A stretch of 64,000 bases of DNA from an uncultured Porphyromonas sp. (lineage in GTDB: Bacteria > Bacteroidota > Bacteroidia > Bacteroidales > Porphyromonadaceae). This document shows, piece by piece, positions 50,434 through 58,536 of the stretch. Every line of letters starts with the position of its first letter. Positions within the stretch are counted from its first letter, which is position 1. The notes beneath the pieces were generated by a model. The model ran no database searches, was not told the origin of the DNA, and saw only the letters and a program-made list of their open reading frames with translations. Both the position numbers and the translations under genes were made by a program. Location of the stretch: positions 1 through 64,000 of the forward strand of contig NZ_CABUAN010000006.1 of the NCBI RefSeq assembly GCF_902489635.1, in the 5' to 3' direction.

Positions 50434-50480
50434 GTGTCCTAAACGTTTTTGGAGGACGATGGGTGTAAGATAGCTGTCAA
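50434..50480. mobile_element. Solo IS4-family terminus, 47 bp
   Basis: GTGTCCTAAACGTTTTTGG through GATAGCTGTCAA copies the left end of the mini-IS at 47905 and then stops, joined to a palindromic repeat. Confidence 0.75.
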
Positions 50481-50484
50481 AGAG

Positions 50485-50564
50485 GAGACTATTGACTTTT
50501 GCAATAGTCTCAAGAGAGGAATAGAGAGGTGGTTGACCTCATCGTATCTAATGCGTCAGCCCTG
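50485..50564. repeat. Relics of both MITE-like families at the insertion right end
   Basis: GAGACTATTG-N7-CAATAGTCTC (50485-50511) is a variant of the 27-bp palindrome of the 175-bp element. It is followed by AGAGAGGAATAGAGAGGTGG and a right end ATGCGTCAGCCCTG (50551-50564) of the CAGGGCTGA family. The same two-part fusion is at 27-71. Confidence 0.7.
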
Positions 50565-50592
50565 TATTTACCTCCTATTCGTGAATTATCGG

Positions 50593-50600
50593 TACTTTTG
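50593..50600 (+). promoter_or_regulatory. -7 box for the distal bat genes
   Basis: TACTTTTG, exact TAnnTTTG, 64 bp before ATG 50665 and just after the insertion, so batABCD can be transcribed separately from moxR. Confidence 0.6.
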
Positions 50601-50664
50601 TGGCGTTGTACGGTCTAGAGGCACATAGTCAGCGGTTGCCAATCTAGATGCTTAAGGCTAATCT

Positions 50665-51615
50665 ATGCGATATCGTCTACTATTATATATACTACTGATC
50701 TGTGGCGGCGGAGGTCTATGGAGCTTCGCGGCGGCACAAGATGTCGCCATCACGACTGAGCTGACGCCCTCGACGATTCAGATCGGAGAGTATGCACAGA
50801 TCAAGATGACTATCCGCACGAATGACCTCGACAACACGCTCCTCGTGATACCCCAAGAGCGGCAGATGGGGCAGGCGGAGATGATTGCCTTTGAGGTGAC
50901 CGACACGATACCGCTCCAGGGTACAGAGGTGCAGCTGAATGCGCTGATGACCATCACTTCGTTTGCCGAGGGAATGGCCGAGCTACCCGCTTTTGGCGTG
51001 ACGGTGGGCGGGGAGAGCTACTTCTCCAAGCCACTCTACCTCAAGGTGACGATGCCCGAGGTGGACACGACGCAACCGCTCAAGTACAACCCAATCAAAG
51101 CTCCTGTTTCGGTCTCGCTACACTGGTGGGAGTATATCCTCCTCGTCCTCATGAACCCCATTACGTGGGTGGTGCTGGGCATCGTCGTAGTGGTACTCCT
51201 CATCTTGTGGTACCGACACTACAAGCGCACACGACCCGAGCCCGAGGTGGTCGTGGTACCGCTGACCGCTTTAGAGACTTTCGACCAAAGGCTCGCCACA
51301 CTGCGTGCGCTACCCTTTGACCAGCAAGAGGAGCAGATAGCTTACTACGATGGCTTGATCACCGCCTTGCGAAGCTATCTGACCGAAGGCTTAGGCTTGG
51401 AGATAGACGAATTGACCGCTCGCGAACTAGCCCAGCTACTCCAAAAGGCTCCCTACGGAGTGCCTCAGAGTGCACTAGCGCAGTGGGTGATCCACTCAGA
51501 GTGGGTACGCTTTGCCGACACCTGGGCGGAGCCTGCGTGGCAAGCCGAAGACGCAACGACCATCTACGAGGTGGTGCATCAACTAGCTAGCAGAAAGGAG
51601 GGTAAGTCGCTATGA
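50665..51615 (+). CDS. Bat-locus membrane protein (DUF4381-like)
   Basis: 316 residues. Signal peptide (about 1-25, AAAQD); an extracytoplasmic beta-sandwich with TPSTIQIGEYAQIKMTIR, similar to the BatD N-terminal domain; one transmembrane helix (about 155-182, ITWVVLGIVVVVLLIL); and a cytoplasmic helical C terminus (LRSYLTEGLGLEIDELTARE) like DUF4381 proteins. Bat loci often carry such a gene between DUF58 and batA. The stop overlaps batA by four bases. Here it follows the insertion rather than the DUF58 gene. Confidence 0.75.
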   Translation: MRYRLLLYILLICGGGGLWSFAAAQDVAITTELTPSTIQIGEYAQIKMTIRTNDLDNTLLVIPQERQMGQAEMIAFEVTDTIPLQGTEVQLNALMTITSFAEGMAELPAFGVTVGGESYFSKPLYLKVTMPEVDTTQPLKYNPIKAPVSVSLHWWEYILLVLMNPITWVVLGIVVVVLLILWYRHYKRTRPEPEVVVVPLTALETFDQRLATLRALPFDQQEEQIAYYDGLITALRSYLTEGLGLEIDELTARELAQLLQKAPYGVPQSALAQWVIHSEWVRFADTWAEPAWQAEDATTIYEVVHQLASRKEGKSL

Positions 51616-52592
51616 TATGGGTTCATCCTGAGTGGTTCTGGGCGCTCCTACTCTTACCGCTGCTGGTGCTGCTCTACATGCGCTACAACAAGCGTCACCA
51701 AGCAAAGCTTTCGCTCTCGGCATACCGTCTTTTGCCTAAGAGGAGCGGATGGCGGAGCTATCTGCGGGCTTTGCCTTTTGCCTTAGAGCTACTGGCACTG
51801 GCGGCGATGATCTTAGCTCTGGCTCGCCCGCAAGACTCCAATCACTGGGAGGAGCGATCGATACAAGGCATCGACCTCGTCCTCGCTATAGACCTCAGTG
51901 GCAGTATGCAGGCACTGGACTTAAAGCCGAACCGCTTTGAGGCAGCGCGTGATGTGGCGAGCGAGATGATCGCTGCACGTCCGAATGACAACATAGGTCT
52001 CGTGGTCTTTGCGGGGGAGAGCTTTACGCTCTGTCCGCTGACGGTGGACCACAACGTGATCCAGCAGATGCTCGAGACCACCGAGATAGGACAACTGGAG
52101 GACGGCACCGCCATAGGACTAGGGCTAGCAACGGCGATCAATACGCTCCGCGGGAGCGACAACAAGAGCAAAGTGATCATCCTCCTGACCGATGGGTCAA
52201 ACAATGCGGGCGACATAACCCCCTCGATGGCCGCTGAGCTGGCACAGCAGTACGGCATACGCATCTACACGGTGGCAGCGGGAACCAATGGGGTCGCAAA
52301 GTTCCCCGTGCAGACAGCCTTCGGCACCGAATATGTGGAGGCCGATGTGCAGATTGACGAAGGCACGCTACGACACATCGCCCAGCAGACGGGCGGCAAG
52401 TACTATCGTGCGACCGACGAGACGAAGCTGCACGAGATCTACAAGGAGATCGACTCACTCGAGAAGTCTCGTCTCACCTCTCGCTCGGTGAGTGCCTACG
52501 AAGAGCGCTACATGCTCTTTGCCTTGCTCGCCATCGTGCTACTTGGTGCCGCCTTCTTATTACGAACCACCTTGCTGCGAGCTAACCCATGA
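51612..52592 (+). CDS. batA: BatA, VWA-domain membrane protein
   Basis: 326 residues. Two N-terminal membrane helices (about 5-20 and 50-70), a VWA domain with the full MIDAS motif DLSGSMQ (about 95-101) plus TDGSNNAGD, and a C-terminal helix (FALLAIVLLGAAFLL). Named after the Bacteroides aerotolerance operon; thought to act with BatB and a MoxR ATPase in the envelope. Overlaps its neighbours by four bases on both sides, so translation is coupled. Confidence 0.92.
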   Translation: MIWVHPEWFWALLLLPLLVLLYMRYNKRHQAKLSLSAYRLLPKRSGWRSYLRALPFALELLALAAMILALARPQDSNHWEERSIQGIDLVLAIDLSGSMQALDLKPNRFEAARDVASEMIAARPNDNIGLVVFAGESFTLCPLTVDHNVIQQMLETTEIGQLEDGTAIGLGLATAINTLRGSDNKSKVIILLTDGSNNAGDITPSMAAELAQQYGIRIYTVAAGTNGVAKFPVQTAFGTEYVEADVQIDEGTLRHIAQQTGGKYYRATDETKLHEIYKEIDSLEKSRLTSRSVSAYEERYMLFALLAIVLLGAAFLLRTTLLRANP

Positions 52593-53617
52593 TACAGTTT
52601 GCCTATCCCCTCCTGCTGTGGCTCCTGCTACTCGTACCGCTCCTGCTACTCGTTATGATCGTCGGTCAGAGACGACGACGTAAGCAGCAGCTGCGCTTTG
52701 CCACGCCTCAGATGCTACGGCAGATCATGCCCGACCGCTCTGCCAAGCGGGACTGGTGGCGCGCTTCGCTCAAGCTCATCGCCATCGCTCTGCTCATCGT
52801 GGCACTGGCTCGTCCGCAACTCTACACCCATGCGCCCGTCTCGTCACAGCAGACGATCGGTGTCGACCTAGCCTTCTGCATAGACGTCTCCAACTCGATG
52901 GCGGCACGTGACGTCAAGCCCGACCGTATCGGCTTTGCCAAGCAGATTGTGACCCATACGATGCAGGAGTTGGCAGGATCACGAGTAGCTATGGTCGTCT
53001 TCGCTGGAGGCGCTTACATACGTCTACCTCTGACGCCCGACTTGCCGACGGCTCGCACCTTCCTCGCAGACATACAGCCTGGCATGGTCTCCAACCAAGG
53101 CACCAATCTAGGACAAGCACTCGAGCGCTCCGCACAGGCACTCGCAGCGCCCTCACGAGCCGGCAAAGCGGTCATCATCCTGACCGATGGCGAGGATCAC
53201 GAGGGCGGACTAGAAGAGGGCATCGAGCGACTCAAGAAGCAGGGAATCAAGGCTTACGTCGTAACCATCGGACTCCCCGAGGGTGCCAACATTCCTATTG
53301 GAGAAACGCTCCTCACCGACTCGCTCGGCGTGCCGGTACTCTCGAAGCCTAACCCTGAGATCACGGCAGAGATAGCCAACGCTACGGGCGGACAGAGCTT
53401 CGTCGGCAGCAGTCCCCGTGCCATTAGCAACCAGCTGGTTAACCAGCTCCGCACATTGCCCCAAGCCAACCTGAGTGGCGAGGGTGAGCAGATCGAGGAG
53501 CTCTATGCGCTCCCCACGCTAGCTGCACTCCTCTTGCTCCTGCTCGCCAATGGGATCATGCGCCGCAAGAGTCGCCTGTTTAGTCGTATTCAAATCTTTG
53601 GTCATCATGATGCGTAA
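52589..53617 (+). CDS. batB: BatB, VWA-domain membrane protein
   Basis: 342 residues, same layout as BatA: two N-terminal helices, MIDAS CIDVSNSMAARD (about 95-106), ILTDGEDHEGG, and a C-terminal helix (LPTLAALLLLLLANGI) followed by a short basic tail. Overlaps batA by four bases and batC by 11. Paralogue of BatA. Confidence 0.92.
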   Translation: MIQFAYPLLLWLLLLVPLLLLVMIVGQRRRRKQQLRFATPQMLRQIMPDRSAKRDWWRASLKLIAIALLIVALARPQLYTHAPVSSQQTIGVDLAFCIDVSNSMAARDVKPDRIGFAKQIVTHTMQELAGSRVAMVVFAGGAYIRLPLTPDLPTARTFLADIQPGMVSNQGTNLGQALERSAQALAAPSRAGKAVIILTDGEDHEGGLEEGIERLKKQGIKAYVVTIGLPEGANIPIGETLLTDSLGVPVLSKPNPEITAEIANATGGQSFVGSSPRAISNQLVNQLRTLPQANLSGEGEQIEELYALPTLAALLLLLLANGIMRRKSRLFSRIQIFGHHDA

Positions 53618-54266
53618 GCTTCTATATATTGTCTTACTCTTGCTCTCTAGCCTGACGCTCATCGGGCAGACCGTACGTCTAGACGCACGGCGGGGCAACA
53701 AGAGCTACAATCGGAGCAACTACTCGTCAGCACGCGCCGCTTATCTCTCGTCCGTGGCTCGTGACTCGACCTACGCTCCCGCCCGACTCGGTCTAGGGGA
53801 CGCCCTCTACATGTCAGGCGACACGGTCGCTGCTGTGCAGATGTGGCAGCGTATAGCGAGCGACAGCAAGGCTGATCCACGCTTGCAAGCCTTAGCGTGG
53901 CACAACCTGGGCAACCGCTGTATGGACATGCAGCAGTATGACAAAGCGATCGAAGCTTACAAAGAGTCGCTCCGCAGAAACCCTACCGACGATGAGACGC
54001 GCTACAACTTAGCCCTGGCGATCAAGCTCAACAAGCAGCCCCCACAGCAAGGTGGTGGCGGAGGTGGTGGCGGCTCACAGTCCGATCCGTCGCAGACACC
54101 TCCCGACCAGCAGCCGCAAGAGCAGCCACAAGGTAAGGAGCCGGACCTCGACAAGTCTCAGGCTGACCGGATCCTCGATGCGCTTCGCCAGCAAGAGCAA
54201 CACACACGCCAGCGCATCAACCAGCGCCAGCCACAGCAAAGGAATCAGAACAAGAAGAACTGGTAA
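53607..54266 (+). CDS. batC: BatC, TPR protein
   Basis: 219 residues from ATG 53607 (or 53610; MRKLLYIVLLLLSS). A signal peptide (about 1-20) is followed by two or three TPRs (about 28-140: YNRSNYSSARAAYLSSV, AWHNLGNRCMDMQQYDKAIE, YKESLRRNPTDDETRYNLAL). The rest is low complexity: a Gly run, then a Gln/Pro/Asp-rich and basic tail. The longer frame from 53550 overlaps batB more and is rejected. It shares one base with batD. Confidence 0.88.
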   Translation: MMRKLLYIVLLLLSSLTLIGQTVRLDARRGNKSYNRSNYSSARAAYLSSVARDSTYAPARLGLGDALYMSGDTVAAVQMWQRIASDSKADPRLQALAWHNLGNRCMDMQQYDKAIEAYKESLRRNPTDDETRYNLALAIKLNKQPPQQGGGGGGGGSQSDPSQTPPDQQPQEQPQGKEPDLDKSQADRILDALRQQEQHTRQRINQRQPQQRNQNKKNW

Positions 54267-56047
54267 TGCTACGCCTACGCACTTCGATACAACGCACCCT
54301 CCTGACACTCATCTGTCTCTGTGCCGTCGCCTTCGCAGGCTTAGCACAGCTCACGGTGATCGTACCCCAGCAGGTTGCCGAGGGAGAGACCTTCCAGTTA
54401 GTTTATCGTGCTGCGGGAGCGCACGAGCTAGGTGCTTTCACCGCTCCTCAGATTGCCTCTGGGCTGAAAGTGCTCTACGGACCTCAACTCAACGTACTGC
54501 ACAAGATGAGCGGAGGCGTCTCAAAAGAGTACACCACCATCACCTATACGCTGCAAGCGACTAAGGCGGGCACTTACGCCATCAGTGCGGCTCAGCTACG
54601 AGTCGGGCAGAAGAGCCTCACGGCCCTATCCAGACGCATACAAGTCGCCAAGGCGCAAGGGCTATCGCAGCAGGCTATCGCCTCTGGAGAATCACTACAG
54701 GTAGCAGACCGAGACATGTATATGCGTGCCGTCGTCTCCTCGCAATCGGTCTACACACAGCAGCCCGTCCTCGTATCGCTCTACCTCTACTCACGCTATG
54801 GCAACCTCGCAGGCGTCGACCGCAAGCCGCCCGAGGTGACTGACTTCGTCACCAAAGAGATCCCGCTACAGCACACCAGCCTCACCACAGAGCGCGTCGG
54901 TGGCAGGCTCATGTACAAGGCACTCATCTGGCAGATCCTCGCCTACCCACAGCGTAGTGGCGAGCTAGTCATCCCCTCCTTTGAGTATGACTTTCAGGTA
55001 TCTGTAAATCGGAAGGTGGATAACGAGGAGGATCTCTTTGCCAATAAAGCTATCGCAACGGCTCATAAGAAGTTGCACTCGCAGCCCTTGAAGTTGACCG
55101 TACGACCACTCCCCGAGGGAGCTCCCGAAGGGTTCGATCAGTTGGTCGGCTCCTTCCAGGTCAAGGGTACCCTCTCCGCACCCGACCCAACCTACGAGAC
55201 GGGTCGCGCCATGACCTATAGACTAGACATCACTGGACGGGGCAATGTCTCCCTACTCTTAGCTCCAGAGCTAGGCTTGTCCGACAAATTTGAAGTGTAT
55301 GAGCCGCAGCTCATCCGTGACGACCAAAAGGTGCAAAATGGCAATACCGAGGTGCATCGCATCTACGAATATACCATCATACCGCACGCCACAGGACAGC
55401 AGACGGTGCCTGCCGTCAGCCTCCCCTACTTCGACCCCGCTACAAATAGCTACCGCACCGCCACGACAGCACCTATCCGTATAGAGGTAGCGCAAGGCTC
55501 TAACGATGTGCCACAAGTGGGCAAAGCAGGAGAGGCAAGCAGCTCACAGCGATATACGCCCTACCCTTACGACGCGCCTGCTCCGACCATCGTGTGGCAT
55601 CCCTGGAGTCGTGCCGGATGGGCTTACTGGCTCCTCTACGTGCTCCTGCTTATCGGTGGCGGAGTCGCTTATTGGCTCATACGTAGCGATCAACGTCTCC
55701 GTGCCGACCATGTCGCTTATCATAAGAAGCGCTCCACGCCCATGGCGGAGCAGCAGATCCAGGCGATACGTCAGCTCATCAAGGCGGGGCAGCAGTCGGA
55801 GGCTACGACCCGACTCTATGCTGCCATAACGCACTATCTACAAGATCACTACGCGCTAGCCACCTCCAGCCTCACACGGCAGCAGCTAGCGAGTGCACTC
55901 AAGCAGCAAGACGTAGCGGAGGCAGAGATCAACGCCTGGCTCTCCCTCCTCTCAGAGATCGAGCTAGCACGCTATGCACCACAGCAAGAGGGCGACAGCC
56001 TGCCCCGCTGGGTAGACCAGCTAGAGCAACTCATCTCGCAGTCATGA
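54266..56047 (+). CDS. batD: BatD, oxygen-tolerance family protein
   Basis: 593 residues. Signal peptide (about 1-27, FAGLAQ), then extended beta-sandwich repeats of the BatD family (VIVPQQVAEGETFQLVYRA; DMYMRAVVSSQSVYTQQPVL; FEYDFQVSVNRKVDN; PTYETGRAMTYRLDITGRGN), one transmembrane helix (about 450-470, AYWLLYVLLLIGGGVAYWL) and a cytoplasmic helical tail. Last gene of the locus; the batE gene found in some relatives is not present. A terminator follows at 56078. Confidence 0.9.
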   Translation: MLRLRTSIQRTLLTLICLCAVAFAGLAQLTVIVPQQVAEGETFQLVYRAAGAHELGAFTAPQIASGLKVLYGPQLNVLHKMSGGVSKEYTTITYTLQATKAGTYAISAAQLRVGQKSLTALSRRIQVAKAQGLSQQAIASGESLQVADRDMYMRAVVSSQSVYTQQPVLVSLYLYSRYGNLAGVDRKPPEVTDFVTKEIPLQHTSLTTERVGGRLMYKALIWQILAYPQRSGELVIPSFEYDFQVSVNRKVDNEEDLFANKAIATAHKKLHSQPLKLTVRPLPEGAPEGFDQLVGSFQVKGTLSAPDPTYETGRAMTYRLDITGRGNVSLLLAPELGLSDKFEVYEPQLIRDDQKVQNGNTEVHRIYEYTIIPHATGQQTVPAVSLPYFDPATNSYRTATTAPIRIEVAQGSNDVPQVGKAGEASSSQRYTPYPYDAPAPTIVWHPWSRAGWAYWLLYVLLLIGGGVAYWLIRSDQRLRADHVAYHKKRSTPMAEQQIQAIRQLIKAGQQSEATTRLYAAITHYLQDHYALATSSLTRQQLASALKQQDVAEAEINAWLSLLSEIELARYAPQQEGDSLPRWVDQLEQLISQS

Positions 56048-56077
56048 TAGCTTCGCACCGAAGCTCGACAAAATACT

Positions 56078-56112
56078 AAGCCCCCCTCATCACAGACGAG
56101 GGGGGCTTCTTT
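56078..56112 (+). terminator. Terminator of the bat operon
   Basis: AAGCCCCCCTC (56078-56088) pairs with GAGGGGGGCTT (56098-56108), a perfect 11-bp stem, followed by CTTTTGTC. Confidence 0.88.
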
Positions 56113-56137
56113 TGTCTCTCAGCTGTTCGGCTAAACG

Positions 56138-56182
56138 GTTCCTCCCTTGGAACTGAAAAGTTCCAAGAGGGGAACATTTTTT
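56138..56182 (+). terminator. Second strong hairpin with T-tract
   Basis: GTTCCTCCCTTGGAACT (56138-56154) and AGTTCCAAGAGGGGAAC (56159-56175) pair over 17 positions (wobbles only) with a GAAA tetraloop, then ATTTTTT. It is a backup terminator or a leftover of a structured RNA; no gene lies between the two hairpins. Confidence 0.65.
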
Positions 56183-56312
56183 GGAACTCGTATCTATAAC
56201 AAGCTCAGCACGATACAAATGCATTCAGACGAGTAGCAAGGTGTATGGACGCACATGATCCGACGGAGCACATCGTCACTCGGGTGGCTTGCATCTAGTC
56301 AACCGTCTCAGA

Positions 56313-56343
56313 TTGTGAATTCTAGCGAAAAGCGGTACCTTTG
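56313..56343 (+). promoter_or_regulatory. Promoter of proS
   Basis: TTG (56313-56315) and TACCTTTG (56336-56343) are 20 bp apart; the ATG is 29 bp downstream. Confidence 0.7.
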
Positions 56344-56372
56344 CTAGCAAATAAATTAGATAGACTAGCATC

Positions 56373-57857
56373 ATGGCTAAAAAAGAGATCAAAGAACTCA
56401 CACCACGTGACGAAAACTACTCACAGTGGTATCAAGATATCGTCGTAAAGGCCGGACTGGCTGAGAACTCCTCCGTGCGCGGCTGTATGGTCATCAAGCC
56501 CTACGGCTACGGCATCTGGGAGAAGATGCAGCAAGACCTTGATCGTCGATTTAAGGAGACGGGACACAGCAACGCTTACTTTCCACTCTTTATCCCTAAG
56601 AGCTACCTCAGCCGCGAGGCCGAGCATGTCGAGGGCTTTGCCAAGGAGTGTGCCGTCGTGACGCACTACAGACTGCGTACCAACGAGGCGGGCGATGGCG
56701 TAGAGGTAGACCCCAATGCGAAGCTCGAGGAGGAGCTGATCGTTCGTCCGACGAGTGAGACGATCATCTGGAGTACCTACAAGAACTGGATCCAGAGCTA
56801 CCGCGACCTGCCACTACTCTGTAATCAGTGGGCTAACGTAGTGCGCTGGGAGATGCGTACGCGTCTCTTCCTTCGCACGGCTGAGTTCCTCTGGCAAGAG
56901 GGTCACACGGCACATGCTACCCAAGAGGAGGCAATCGCTGAGGCGCGCAAGATGATTGGTGTCTACGAGGACTTCGCCCGTGAGATGCTGGCACTGCCAG
57001 TCATCGTCGGGGTCAAGAGTGAGACCGAGCGCTTCGCCGGAGCTATCGATACCTACACCATCGAGGCTATGATGCAGGATGGCAAAGCTTTGCAGTCTGG
57101 TACTTCGCACTTCCTAGGACAAAACTTCGCCAAGGCGTTTGACGTTACCTTCCTCGATAAGGAAGGCAATCGTGACTACGTCTGGGCTACCTCGTGGGGC
57201 GTATCCACACGTCTCGTCGGTGCGCTCATCATGGCGCACAGCGATGACAACGGGCTGGTTCTGCCGCCACGCATTGCACCTATTCAGGTGGTCATCGTGC
57301 CGATCTACAAGAGCGAGGAGGAGCTGCAACGTATCCACGAGACAGCCGACAAGATCGTCAGCGAGCTACGTCAGCATGGCGTATCGGTTCAGATCGATGA
57401 CAACGACAATAAGAAGCCCGGGTGGAAGTTTGCTGAGTATGAGATGAAGGGTGTCCCCGTACGTCTCGCTCTCGGTATGCGCGACCTGGAGCATGGCACC
57501 GTCGAGGTGGCTCGTCGTGACACGCTCACCAAGGAGACCATGCCGTTAGAGGGCATCTCCGCACATATTGAGCAGCTACTCGAGGAGATCCAGAGCAATC
57601 TCTACAACCGCTCGCTCCAGTCACTCAAGGATCGCACCTACATCTGCGACAGCTACGATGAATTCAAGGAGCGCATCGAGGATGGTGGCTTCTTCCTCTG
57701 CCACTGGGACGGCACAGCCGAGACGGAGGCACGTATCAAGGAGGAGACCAAAGCGACGATCCGCTGCATACCGCGTGACATACCCTCGGAGCCTGGTCGC
57801 TGTATGGTGACTGGTCGCCCCTCTAAGTGCAGAGTCATCATCGCTCGCTCTTACTAA
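56373..57857 (+). CDS. proS: Prolyl-tRNA synthetase, archaeal/eukaryotic-type (ProS type 3)
   Basis: 494 residues, class II. Motif 2 is RWEMRTRLFLRTAEFLWQEG and motif 3 includes the GVSTRLVGALIMAHSDD region. The length and C-terminal domain ending in the aromatic pair SY mark the short type 3 enzyme, without the editing insertion of the long bacterial type; Bacteroidota normally carry this form. Anticodon-binding domain about 300-400. Promoter with both boxes directly upstream. queC starts 11 bp after the stop. Confidence 0.95.
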   Translation: MAKKEIKELTPRDENYSQWYQDIVVKAGLAENSSVRGCMVIKPYGYGIWEKMQQDLDRRFKETGHSNAYFPLFIPKSYLSREAEHVEGFAKECAVVTHYRLRTNEAGDGVEVDPNAKLEEELIVRPTSETIIWSTYKNWIQSYRDLPLLCNQWANVVRWEMRTRLFLRTAEFLWQEGHTAHATQEEAIAEARKMIGVYEDFAREMLALPVIVGVKSETERFAGAIDTYTIEAMMQDGKALQSGTSHFLGQNFAKAFDVTFLDKEGNRDYVWATSWGVSTRLVGALIMAHSDDNGLVLPPRIAPIQVVIVPIYKSEEELQRIHETADKIVSELRQHGVSVQIDDNDNKKPGWKFAEYEMKGVPVRLALGMRDLEHGTVEVARRDTLTKETMPLEGISAHIEQLLEEIQSNLYNRSLQSLKDRTYICDSYDEFKERIEDGGFFLCHWDGTAETEARIKEETKATIRCIPRDIPSEPGRCMVTGRPSKCRVIIARSY

Positions 57858-57868
57858 GACATAAGACA

Positions 57869-58528
57869 ATGAAAATGCGCAATTCACTGATCGCACACTC
57901 AGGCGGTGTGGATAGCACGACGCTCCTCTACGAGTATCGTGAGGAGGTGGCTTGTGCCGTGGGCTTCGACTACGGCTCCAAGCACAATGCGCGTGAGCTG
58001 GCCGCTGCCAAGGCTATCTGCCGTGAGCTAGAGATACCCTACCTGATCATCCCGCTCGCCTTCATCGAGGAGTACTTTCGCAGTGACCTCCTCCTCTCGG
58101 GTGGCGAGATGCAGCTGGGGGACTATTCTGAGGAGAATATAAGCTCGACGGTGGTACCCTTTCGCAATGGCATCATGCTGAGCGTCCTCGCGGGGTTGGC
58201 CGAGAGCCGAAACTTGCAGCAGGTGCTCATAGCCAACCACTTCGGCGACCACGCCATCTACCCAGACTGTCGTGAGAGTTTTGTCAAGCCTATGGGCGAG
58301 GCGATCACGGCTGGCACCAGCAATGGGGTCAAGTTGGTGGCGCCCTACACGACTCTCACGAAAGCTGAGATCGTAGCTCGGGGCACTCGTCTTGGAGTGC
58401 CTTACGGCAAAACGTACAGTTGCTATCAAGGGGGCGAGCGTCACTGCGGACGCTGCGGCACTTGTCGGGAGCGTCACGATGCTTTTGTCGCAAACGGACT
58501 AGAGGACCCGACGCTTTACGAGGAGTAA
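57869..58528 (+). CDS. queC: 7-cyano-7-deazaguanine synthase QueC
   Basis: 219 residues from ATG 57869 (MKMRNSLIAHSGG). The N-terminal PP-loop SGGVDSTTLL binds ATP, and the C-terminal zinc site is SCYQGGERHCGRCGTC (about 187-202). It converts 7-carboxy-7-deazaguanine to preQ0 for queuosine. Usual partners queD and queE are not in the window. Lies between proS and the helicase with very short gaps (11 and 8 bp), so all three are probably one transcript. Confidence 0.93.
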   Translation: MKMRNSLIAHSGGVDSTTLLYEYREEVACAVGFDYGSKHNARELAAAKAICRELEIPYLIIPLAFIEEYFRSDLLLSGGEMQLGDYSEENISSTVVPFRNGIMLSVLAGLAESRNLQQVLIANHFGDHAIYPDCRESFVKPMGEAITAGTSNGVKLVAPYTTLTKAEIVARGTRLGVPYGKTYSCYQGGERHCGRCGTCRERHDAFVANGLEDPTLYEE

Positions 58529-58536
58529 GTGGTGGT

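Noticed and set aside
56138..56182. T-box or riboswitch upstream of proS
   Set aside because: There is only a simple hairpin with a T-tract; no T-box sequence or specifier loop was found, and a promoter with both boxes lies downstream of it.
58420..58536. Extended N terminus of the PIF1-like helicase
   Set aside because: It overlaps the Cys-rich end of queC in another frame and has no helicase similarity.
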